In this document: positions 41,157-49,800 of the stretch, piece by piece | Numbering within the stretch: the first letter of the stretch is position 1 | Layout of the letters: every line of letters begins with the position of its first letter | NCBI RefSeq assembly: GCF_014695395.1 | Contig: NZ_JACJOF010000027.1 | Span: forward strand, 620,001 to 684,000 | Direction of reading: 5' to 3' | DNA length: 64,000 nucleotides | Source: Nodosilinea sp. FACHB-131 | GTDB lineage: Bacteria; Cyanobacteriota; Cyanobacteriia; Phormidesmidales; Phormidesmidaceae | Program-made: the position numbers and the translations under genes | Notes under the pieces: generated by a model | What the model was told of the DNA's origin: nothing | Database searches by the model: none | Seen by the model: only the letters and a program-made list of their open reading frames with translations

Positions 41157-41559
41157 AGGTGCTGTAGTGCGGTTAAAAACGTATACCCACGGGCCATGAG
41201 ATTAGTGTTCAACTTAGCGACAATTTAGTAGGCAGAATGACAAATTGACTAAATTTAATTTGAGTTTAGGACATTGACTGAACCTCTATTGGGCGAGCTG
41301 GGGTTTGAGCCAGTGCGTCAGGTCGCGATTCGCGGAGCGATCCGTCCCGGAATCGCTGCCGACCTGCCAGCGTGCGGTTTTGGCAGACAGAATCTATTAA
41401 ATTGATCACTCGCGCTGCCAAAATGGCGATCAGCAAACCAGGCAAGGCGCGTCTGTCTAAACCTGCGAGTACCTGACCAGCGCTGCGACCACATGCCCAA
41501 ATTGATGTCGTTGCCCATCGCGATCGGTCATGCTGATAAAAGCGATTTTCTGCACAACC
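41157..41559. other. Intergenic region upstream of xdhA and the HD hydrolase gene
   Basis: This divergent spacer should contain both promoters. A near-miss to an NtcA site (GTA-N8-GAC, 41228-41241) is present. A 66-codon minus-strand frame (41318-41518) looks spurious. No RNA or repeat element is supported. Confidence 0.35.
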
Positions 41560-42135
41560 ATGACTTCATCTGCTTTGGCTTCCGCCCCTGCTACCACTGC
41601 TTTGCTAGAGGCCCTGCACTTTTCAGCCACCAAACACAGCGAGCAGCGCCGCAAAGATAAAGAAGCCTCGCCCTACATCAACCATCCCATTCGCGTGGCT
41701 CAACTCTTAGCCAGCGAAGGCGGCGTGACCGATCTGGTAACCCTACAAGCCGCCATTCTCCACGATACGGTAGAGGATACCGACACCACCCCCGAGGAGA
41801 TCGAGCGTCACTTCGGCCCCGAGGTACGGCGAGTGGTGGAAGAAGTCACCGACGACAAAGAGTTGCCCAAGGCCGAGCGCAAGCAACGGCAAGTGGAGCA
41901 CGCCCCCCATCTATCGCCCCAGGCCAAGCAGCTCAAAATTGCCGACAAAACCGCCAACGTGCAAAACATCACCACCTCGCCCCCCGATGGCTGGTCGCTA
42001 GAACGGAAGCGCGAATATTTAGACTGGGCCGATCGGGTCGTGGCCGGGTGCCGAGGCTGCAACCCAGCCCTAGAAGCCGTCTATGACGAGATCATTGCCC
42101 AGGGACGACAGGCGCTGGCAGCGGTGGCCGTGTAG
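41560..42135 (+). CDS. MESH1-like HD-domain hydrolase
   Basis: The 191-residue protein is a stand-alone HD hydrolase similar to MESH1/HDDC3 and to the hydrolase half of RelA/SpoT. Metal-binding residues include His in [20 protein letters not shown], the HD pair in [16 protein letters not shown] and the late Asp in [12 protein letters not shown]. Such enzymes remove the 3'-pyrophosphate of (p)ppGpp or, for MESH1, also dephosphorylate NADPH. No synthetase domain is attached. ATG 41560 is preferred to 41530 because the extra ten residues are not conserved-looking. Confidence 0.87.
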   Translation: MTSSALASAPATTALLEALHFSATKHSEQRRKDKEASPYINHPIRVAQLLASEGGVTDLVTLQAAILHDTVEDTDTTPEEIERHFGPEVRRVVEEVTDDKELPKAERKQRQVEHAPHLSPQAKQLKIADKTANVQNITTSPPDGWSLERKREYLDWADRVVAGCRGCNPALEAVYDEIIAQGRQALAAVAV

Positions 42136-42269
42136 CTCAAAAGGATTGAGTAGCAAGAAACGTAGGACCGCCAGGTGTCCACAGCAGGTGGAATCTGGAT
42201 TGAGACAGCCCAAGATGCCGAGCTTTGAGCCTATAGGACATTTGCCGCTCTTCTATCTTCGTTCTTTTG

Positions 42270-42863
42270 CTACATATGCTGATACAGCACCTGAGCCGCA
42301 GCCTCCAGGGTGGGGCCAAACACCAGCACCCCCTCCTCGTGCCCCGCCATGATTAAAATGCGCGTTTGCATCAGATCTTCCTGGTTCAACAGCCGCATCA
42401 TTTCGTAGGCCATCGCCGGGGTGCCGTAGGGAACGCTGGCGGCGGTGGTAGGCAGCACTCCCTGGCCCCGCTGCCACAGCGGGCGGTTATGAACGTGAAT
42501 AATTGCTCGAATGGCGCTGCTGTAGTCGTAGAGAGCCGCATGGGTGAGCGATTCTGAGGAGGCTTGAATCGGGCCGGTGCAGTGCAGGGTGTTGCGATCG
42601 ATATCCCAATCGTCGACCAGGGTGTAATGGTGGACAGAGGTTTGGGCCAGGTGCCCGGTTTGGGTGCCCGAAACGGCAAAGCTGTGGGCCGATCGCCGAA
42701 GGCTGATATTGCCGTAGCCAATACCGTTGGGGTATAGCCCGATCTGTTGGGCTTGCCACATGCGATCGCGCCACGCCACCAGCTCCGTCAGCTCAGCCTC
42801 TTTCATCGGCGCACCGGGCGTCCAGTGGCCGACATACTTAATGACACCCTCGTCCATGCCCAT
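42270..42863 (-). CDS. Class II aldolase/adducin family protein
   Basis: The 197-residue protein has the class II aldolase pattern: NGIGYGNISLRRSAHSFAVS (phosphate-binding Gly/Asn loop), ALYDYSSAIRAIIHVHNRPL (metal-binding HVH) and MAGHEEGVLVFGPTLEAAA (third His). It starts 5 bases after the mtnA stop, so it is translationally linked to mtnA. That pairing suggests it acts on methylthioribulose-1-phosphate. It could be the dehydratase MtnB of methionine salvage or the aldolase of the DHAP shunt, which yields dihydroxyacetone phosphate and a methylthio-aldehyde. It lacks the usual MtnB ending GHGLYVWG, which leans toward a different reaction. Confidence 0.82.
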   Translation of the reverse strand: MGMDEGVIKYVGHWTPGAPMKEAELTELVAWRDRMWQAQQIGLYPNGIGYGNISLRRSAHSFAVSGTQTGHLAQTSVHHYTLVDDWDIDRNTLHCTGPIQASSESLTHAALYDYSSAIRAIIHVHNRPLWQRGQGVLPTTAASVPYGTPAMAYEMMRLLNQEDLMQTRILIMAGHEEGVLVFGPTLEAAAQVLYQHM

Positions 42864-42868
42864 AGCCG

Positions 42869-43972
42869 TTAGGCGGCTTCGGGGAACAGACTCAGCAACC
42901 CGGCCTCAGACGCCGGACAGATTCCCCGTTCGGTAATCAAACCCGTCACCAGTCGGGCGGGGGTGACATCAAAGGCATAGTTGGCGGCGGGGGAAGATTC
43001 GGGACAGATCAGCACCGAGGTGATCCCATGGGGAGACAGTCCATCGATGTACTTCACTTCGTCCTGGCTGCGCTGCTCAATGGGAATCTCTTTTACCCCG
43101 TCGCGCAAAGTCCAGTCGAGGGTGGAGGAAGGTAGGGCGACGTAGAAGGGCACGCCGTTGTCGTGGGCGGCTAAGGCTTTGAGGTAGGTGCCGATTTTGT
43201 TGGCGACATCGCCTTGGCGGGTGGTGCGATCGGTGCCCACGATCGCCAGATCGACCATGCCGTGTTGCATCAGGTGGCCCCCGGTGTTGTCTGGAATGAC
43301 GGTGTGAGGCACACCATGCTGCCCCAGTTCCCAAGCGGTAAGCCTGGCCCCCTGGTTGCGGGGGCGGGTTTCATCGACCCAAACGTGGATGGGCAGGCCG
43401 CGATCGTGGGCGTGGTAGATGGGCGAGGTGGCGGTGCCCCAGTCTACACAGGCCAGCCAGCCAGCATTGCAGTGGGTCAAAATGTTGACGGGCCGCCCGG
43501 TGCGGGCGTAGATGTCTTCGATTAGCTTGACGCCGTGGATCCCAATCTGGCGGCACTGTTCTTCGTCAGCATCGAGAATGGCCTCGGCGTTTTGCCGCAG
43601 CCGCTCAATGGCTTCCGAGGCCGTTGTTACCTGTCCCAGCACCTCTAGCTGGGAGGTTAGCGCCCAGTGCAGATTGACTGCCGTAGGGCGGGTTTGGCCC
43701 AGGGTGTGGGCGGCTTGAGTCAAAACGTCGCGAAAGTCTGGCTCAGAAGCCGCATCCAGAGCCGCCAAATACATGCCCATGGCAGCGGTGGCCCCAATCA
43801 GCGGAGCACCACGTACCACCATGTCTTTGATGGCGTAGGCCGCCTCATCCACCGAAGTCAGGTCCATCCAGGTGAGCTGGTGGGGAAGCTGGCGCTGGTC
43901 AATCACCTGCACAACGCGAGGATTATCTGGGTGTAAACGAATGGTTCTTGTCGGCTCGCCGTTAATTTTCAC
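42869..43972 (-). CDS. mtnA: S-methyl-5-thioribose-1-phosphate isomerase
   Basis: The 367-residue eIF2B-like isomerase converts methylthioribose-1-phosphate to methylthioribulose-1-phosphate in 5'-methylthioadenosine salvage. Motifs: YAIKDMVVRGAPLIGATAAM, ILTHCNAGWLACVDWGTATS (catalytic Cys), VDETRPRNQGARLTAWEL and VDLAIVGTDRTTRQGDVANK (catalytic Asp), all intact. The length is usual. The class II aldolase follows directly. A kinase (mtnK) or phosphorylase is not in the window. Confidence 0.94.
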   Translation of the reverse strand: MKINGEPTRTIRLHPDNPRVVQVIDQRQLPHQLTWMDLTSVDEAAYAIKDMVVRGAPLIGATAAMGMYLAALDAASEPDFRDVLTQAAHTLGQTRPTAVNLHWALTSQLEVLGQVTTASEAIERLRQNAEAILDADEEQCRQIGIHGVKLIEDIYARTGRPVNILTHCNAGWLACVDWGTATSPIYHAHDRGLPIHVWVDETRPRNQGARLTAWELGQHGVPHTVIPDNTGGHLMQHGMVDLAIVGTDRTTRQGDVANKIGTYLKALAAHDNGVPFYVALPSSTLDWTLRDGVKEIPIEQRSQDEVKYIDGLSPHGITSVLICPESSPAANYAFDVTPARLVTGLITERGICPASEAGLLSLFPEAA

Positions 43973-44177
43973 AGGCCCGTTCTAGCCCCCAAAATTCCAA
44001 TGTTTATTATGACAGACCACAGCGGCGCTTGAGTTTGCTGCTGCATTGCTCAACGGCCATCAAGCCTTTGGCTTGACTGTGTGCCCTTAACCAAATTCAT
44101 GCCTCAGTTCAGCAGCGCCAAACCGCTCAAACGTTCCAACGTTCGGTTAGGAAAGGTCTGCACCAGACAAGCTACAG

Positions 44178-46400
44178 CTATAGAATGCAGCGAATGGATG
44201 CTACGACCTGCTGGCGCAAAGGAACCGCCTGAAGTTGACTGGCTACCTGCTGGGCTCGATCGCCCTGTCCCAACTGGGCATATTGCAGCGCGATCGCTTC
44301 TAACAAACTGCCCCGATCATCCTCTTTGTCGATGACCGTGTAGCCTCCAACCCCGAGGCGATCGACCTGAGATTCTTCCCCCGGAATGGTCTGCGCCGTC
44401 TGGAAGGCTTGCGCCAGAACGGGAAGTGCGGCCTCGACCTGCTGCAAATCGCCATAGCGTTGAGCGATCGCCAGCAGGAGCTGAGCCCGGCGGCTGGGCT
44501 CTGTGAGTTCGTTGACCACGGGCAGGGCCAGGTCAAAGTGATTTTGCTGTAGTAGAGCCGTTGCACTGCGCTGCAAGCGCGCTGTGCGCACTTCTGAAGG
44601 AGGGGTAGCCTGGGCGAGTTGTAGGGCACCAACGTACTGCCTTGCGGCCATAAAGACCTCAAAGGGTTGGTCAATCGGTCCCCCAAAGGAGGGATCGGTG
44701 ATCGAGCTATCCAAAACGCTGACCCGCTGTAAGAGTTCTCGGGTGGAGTCGGTTTGCCCCGTTTGGGCATAGACAACGGCAATAGCGGTGAGGGCACTGG
44801 GCTCGATCAAAGGGCTTTGCGTCAGATCGTCGGGGAACTGACGCTGATAGGTGGCAACCAGATTGTCTACGCTCTCCAACGTTTGCTGGAGCAAGTTGTT
44901 GGCCCAGGTGGTTTGACCGGCCTGATGGGCGGTCAGGGCGATCGCCGCTAGCAGTCGAACCCTCAAGACGGGCCGGTTGGCGAGGGGCAGCTGCTGAGCC
45001 CATGCCGTCGCTTGGTCATACTGCCCGGTGGCCGCGTATGCGGTGGCGGCCTTAACCATCAGCTCATCCTGAGGGCCATAGTTGATAGCCACAATCTGGT
45101 CCCAAGATTGGCGAATCCAGTCAAACTGTTGGGTGTCGATCGCCAGCTGCAGCAGGTCTACCAGGTAAAGGCTTTGTTCCCAGGGGTCGGCAACCGTTTG
45201 CAAAAAACTCAACCGGTCTGACAGCCACGCCTCGACCACATCCTGCTGCCCGGCCTGGCTGTGGGCCACCATTACCGACTTAATCGACTCCTGTTGAGAG
45301 GCCTTGAGCTGAGTTTGGGCCAGCTCTAGGGCTTCATCGCGCTGCCCCAGCTGTAAATAGGCATCAACCAAGGTTCCAAAGACAAATTCTGGATCCGGGA
45401 AGCCCGTAGCTGATTCAGCTTCGGCCCTGGCCTGAGCCATCACCTCGGTGGCTTTGGCAGGCTGGTTGGCGTTGTGGTAGGCGATCGCCACCTTCGTCAA
45501 GGCCCAAATGCGCTGGGTGGCAGCAGGGATGGCCTGCGCGTCCGCCTCTGCCGAGTTCCAACTTTGAACGGTAAGCGACCCTTCTACTATTCCCCGCAGC
45601 GCGATCGACTGCAGCTCATACTCATCGGGCAAATCGGCGGCAATGGCTCTGGCCGGTGCAAAGTGGCCAATGTGGGCATAGGTGGTCGCCATGCGCTGCA
45701 AAATCGACAACTTCAGCGACTGCGACGTACCGGGCGGAATTTGCTCCGCCGCTCCGCCTACCTGGATCAGCACCACCAGTGCCGAGGTCGTGTCACCCAT
45801 CAGGGCATAGGTTTCGGCAATGTCGATCAGCGCACTGGCGGTAAAATCGCTGCCCTGAATCAAGGTTGCTGCCTGCCGCGCCTGTTCCAGGGCTTCCCTA
45901 GCGAGTGGGGTTTCACGCTGCTCTAGCACGGTGTAGTAGCGGGCGATCGCCGCGAGCGATCGCGCTTTGACATAGCTGTGGCTCGAAGGCACCTGATTGG
46001 CCAGCACCATAAACTGGCCTAGTATGGCCTGAAGCTGGGGCCGGCGCACTTGCTGATCTCCCTGGATCAATCGCTGCCATCGCGTAGTCAGGTAGCCCTC
46101 GCGATGATCCAACAACCACTGCTCTAGCAAATCTGCCTGAAGCCGCCCATTCCGCAGTTGCCCACCAATCGCCAAAGTTTCCTGTAACGATTGCAGAGCC
46201 TGGTCGGTTCGAGCGTTTTCTAGGGCAGACCGCGCCTGCTCCCCTGCTAGGCCCAGCCGATTTTGCAGGGCGGCATCGGGGTTGCAAACTGCAGGAGCCA
46301 CCGCCTGCGCCCGCGCCACGTAGGCGGGGTTGATGGCGCTTTCCAGAGGGGCGATCGCCAGCACACCCAACAACAAAACCGACTGAATAGAGCGAATCAT
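44178..46400 (-). CDS. Exported TPR-like helical repeat protein
   Basis: The 740-residue protein has an N-terminal signal peptide (SIQSVLLLGVLAIAPLESAI, cleavage probably near ARA-QAV). It then consists almost entirely of helical pairs with TPR character: ALIDIAETYALMGDTTSALV, LQRMATTYAHIGHFAPARAI, ALTKVAIAYHNANQPAKATE and AIALQYAQLGQGDRAQQVAS. No catalytic domain is visible. It is probably a periplasmic or lumenal scaffold. Cyanobacteria have many such proteins, and I cannot assign a partner. It is monocistronic, between mtnA and the small frame at 46476. Confidence 0.8.
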   Translation of the reverse strand: MIRSIQSVLLLGVLAIAPLESAINPAYVARAQAVAPAVCNPDAALQNRLGLAGEQARSALENARTDQALQSLQETLAIGGQLRNGRLQADLLEQWLLDHREGYLTTRWQRLIQGDQQVRRPQLQAILGQFMVLANQVPSSHSYVKARSLAAIARYYTVLEQRETPLAREALEQARQAATLIQGSDFTASALIDIAETYALMGDTTSALVVLIQVGGAAEQIPPGTSQSLKLSILQRMATTYAHIGHFAPARAIAADLPDEYELQSIALRGIVEGSLTVQSWNSAEADAQAIPAATQRIWALTKVAIAYHNANQPAKATEVMAQARAEAESATGFPDPEFVFGTLVDAYLQLGQRDEALELAQTQLKASQQESIKSVMVAHSQAGQQDVVEAWLSDRLSFLQTVADPWEQSLYLVDLLQLAIDTQQFDWIRQSWDQIVAINYGPQDELMVKAATAYAATGQYDQATAWAQQLPLANRPVLRVRLLAAIALTAHQAGQTTWANNLLQQTLESVDNLVATYQRQFPDDLTQSPLIEPSALTAIAVVYAQTGQTDSTRELLQRVSVLDSSITDPSFGGPIDQPFEVFMAARQYVGALQLAQATPPSEVRTARLQRSATALLQQNHFDLALPVVNELTEPSRRAQLLLAIAQRYGDLQQVEAALPVLAQAFQTAQTIPGEESQVDRLGVGGYTVIDKEDDRGSLLEAIALQYAQLGQGDRAQQVASQLQAVPLRQQVVASIRCIL

Positions 46401-46475
46401 GGTGGCAAGAGAATGATTGGGTTAATGGGGAAGAGTGAGCGATCGCTAGGCCTGTTCAACCGCCCGCCAAAAGAT

Positions 46476-46706
46476 TTAGAGGCGTTCTACAGAAACCTCA
46501 GAGGCCAGCATCTCCCGCGTGCCATCGCCGGCATTTAGGGTAAAACGCACCCGACTAGCAGCAAACTTTGCTCGGTAGATGGCCATTTGCGCAGAGCTGA
46601 CGTTGCCTGAGTACTGACTAAACTCTGCGCATAGCGATCCGCTGGCCGAGGTCAGCAAACGAAAAAAAGTCGCAGCATTCCACACCGCAATCTTGCCCCA
46701 AGCCAT
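46476..46706 (-). CDS. Possible small protein, not recognised
   Basis: A 76-codon frame (AWGKIAVWNAATFFRLLTSA at the start; YRAKFAASRVRFTLNAGDGT near the end) fills the space between the TPR-like gene and the NB-ARC/WD40 gene on the same strand. It has no known motif. A shorter start at the internal ATG (QMAIYRAKF) is also possible. It may be real or chance. Confidence 0.25.
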   Translation of the reverse strand: MAWGKIAVWNAATFFRLLTSASGSLCAEFSQYSGNVSSAQMAIYRAKFAASRVRFTLNAGDGTREMLASEVSVERL

Positions 46707-46821
46707 GGGGGGCAGTGGGTTAAAATAGACGCTCGTTTAAAGTGGCACTGCCGCTGCTAAGAGGGGATCGGGCTGGTTTTACTGTTGCTTGTCCCTAGGC
46801 TGGCCAACCCCGCAACTCAAA

Positions 46822-49800
46822 TTACAGGCTTACCGCCCCCAGGCTTTTGAGGATGTCAATTTCGCTGGGAGAGAGTCCCGTAATACCGGTGATATTCATC
46901 GCTTCGTAGAGGCGATCGGGGCGCATGACGGCGAGGCATTTCCCAGTTTCCACATTCCAGAGGCGAATGGTTTCGTCGAGACTAGCGCTAGCCAGGATAG
47001 GGTATTGGCTGCCGGGGGCCGGGGTGGGCAAAAAGATCATGGCGGTAACGACGGACGTGTGGCCCTCGATCACCCGCTGGCACTGCCAGGTCGCGACATC
47101 CCACAGGCGAATGGTGCGATCGCTGCGGCCACTGACCAAGAGCGATCCATCTGGGCTAAACACCACGCTGCCGTGAATGCCGGTGTGCCCTTCCAGCATG
47201 CGTAGATATTCCCCCGTCTCGGCATGCCACAGCTTGATGTCGAACAGGTTGCCCACGGTGGCGATCAGAGGTTGCTGAGGATGAATGGCAACGCCCCAGG
47301 TGTGCCCCTCTTTGCCACCGCCCACCCGCAGGCTGGCACCGGTTTCTATATCCCACCAGCGCAGAGCGCCATCGTTACCTGTGGTGACGAAGTACTGGCC
47401 TTGGGGATCGACGGCCATGCCCAGAATGTAAGCGCCGGGGTCGAGCACAATGCTGCGCAGGCATTCGCCGCTGTCGCTGTCCCAGTAGCGAATAGTGGCG
47501 TCGGAACTGGTAGCGCTGAGGAGATAGCCCTGGGGCGTGTAGCTAAAGGCTTGAATCCACGAATTGTTCTCGCGGCGCAGGATGTAGCGGCAGCGCCCCG
47601 TGGCCAATTCCCAAATGCGCACTTCGCCGTTGAGGCTAGCGCTAGCCAGCAGATCGCCCCGGGGGTGAAAGGCGACTTTCCAAATGCTGCCCTCATAGTC
47701 GCTGAAGGTTTGTACGCACTCACCGGCCTCGTTCCACAGGCGAATGGTGCCGCCCAAGCCGCCGCCAGCGATTAGGGGCCGGTGGGGGTGGTAGGCGATG
47801 GAGCGCAGACCGGTGCTGCCGCCTTGGATGGTTTTGAGGCAGTGGCCGGAGGGGGTGGGGGAGTGGGGGAGTGGGAGGGTGGATGGGTGGATGGGTGGGG
47901 AGGGTGAGGGAGATGGGGAAGGTGGGGGGTGGGGGGTGGATGGGTGGACGGGTAGGGAAGGTGAGGGAGATGAGGAGGGTGAGGGGGGTGCCGTAAGGGC
48001 GGACTTGTGGGTGTGTTCAGAGGGTTGGGGAGAAGGCGGGGCGGCGGGGCGGCTGACGTCCCAGAAGCGGATTGTTTGGTCGATGCCGATGCTGACTAGG
48101 GCTTGGCCGGGGAGCCATTGGCCATCGGGGGTGTTGCCTTTGATAAAGGCGATGCCCCAAACGCTGTCGGTGTGACCGGTGAGCACGGCGAGGCATTCGC
48201 CGGTGGCGACATTCCACAGGCGGATGGTGCGATCGCTGCTGGCGCTGGCGACCAACTGGCCGTCGGGGCTAAAGTGAACGCCGCAGACTTCGGCGGTATG
48301 GCCGCGCAGGGTGTGCAGGCAGGTGCCTGTGGCGATCTGCCAAATTTTGACGGTGTGGTCAAAGCTGGAGGTGGCAAAGCGATCGCCCGCGGGGTGCATG
48401 GCCAGTGCCCAGCACATGCCCCTGTGCTCGGTCAGAGTGTGCAGGCACTCACCGCTGTCGATATCCCACACTTTGACCAAGCCATCTTGACCGCAGCTAA
48501 CTAGGATATGGCGGGGCGGTTCGCCAGGGGCAAGGGCGATCGGGTAGGGGGCAAAGGCAATGCCGTTGGCCGGACCGCTGTGTCCCGTGAGCGATTGAAG
48601 CACCTCACCCGTGCGCCAGTTCCACAGCAAAATCGAGCGGCTGGTGTCGCCCAGGCTGCCCGCCAGCACATTGCCGTCAGGGCTAAAGGTCAGCCCCCAA
48701 GGGTGGTCATAGTGCCAGGTTTGTAGACAGTTGCCGGTGGCCACATCCCAGAACTTAATCCCCGTATCCATGCTGCCGCTGACCAGGGTGCGCCTGTTCC
48801 CCCCTGGGGACTCTTCGAGAACGGGGCTAAAGGCCAGGGCAAAAATGTAGGTGCTGTGGGCCTGGGTAATCAACACAGGCAGCCCCGTCGAGGCCTGCCA
48901 CATTTGCACCATGCCGTCTTCGCCACCCATGGCAATGTATTCGCCATCGTGGCTGGCCACCAGGGAGTTGGGGTGGGGCACCGGCTCGGCAAAGCGGCAG
49001 GCCATCAGGTTGGCGTGGGCCAGGTTGACTCGGTGCAGGGGCGCCTTTTGCAGACAGGCTTGACGGATGGTCAGCCCCGAGAGGTCGTAGCCGGTGAGAT
49101 CGAGCTTGAGGTGGCACATCAGGTTGAGCAGGTTGCCGACCCCGTAGCTATAGCTCTGGGTAAAGGTCTGCCGCAGCAGGGTCAGCAGCTGCCGCATCTG
49201 GCGATCGAGGGCAGCGGTCGAATTAAACCGGGCGCAGAGGTTTTGGGCAATGGGCTGCAAAATTAGCCGGGTCTGACTGTCGCGGATATATTCTTTGGCG
49301 GTGGCTTTGAGCAGAGCGTAGCGGTCAATCAGCAGCCCCTCAGCTGTGGCCACCTGGGGCATGGCGATGATCTCGTCGCTGATCTGCTCAATCAGGCGCT
49401 CGGTCACATACTCCATCACCACGGGCTGCTGGGTAAAGCGGGCATGCTTTTGCTCGATTAGGCTGCGCCGCGCCAGCGACTCTAGGGTTTCGAGCAGGCG
49501 CTGCTTGGGAATGGCGGGCACGATGTCGCCCTGCAAATCGGCAATGGTTACCCAGTCGCGGTTGATCGCCAACCAGCCCATAATCTGCTGCTCCAGGGGA
49601 GCGAGGCGCTGGTATTGCTGGTCGAGCAGGCGACGAATGCCGTTGAAGACGGTGGTTTCTTCCTGCACAAAGGCATCGACATCGCCGCCAAATAGCTCGC
49701 GAATGGAGGTGGCGACGATCTTGAGCGCCAGAGGGTTGCCGCTGTAGCTGTTGAGCAGCTGGTAGCGACCGGTGGGCGATCGCGACAGCCCGATCGCGTC

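Noticed and set aside
41228-41241. NtcA site upstream of xdhA (GTAGGCAGAATGAC)
   Set aside because: The second half is GAC, not TAC, so it is only a near match.
41318-41518. 66-codon minus-strand frame upstream of xdhA
   Set aside because: No family features and it lies in the divergent promoter region.
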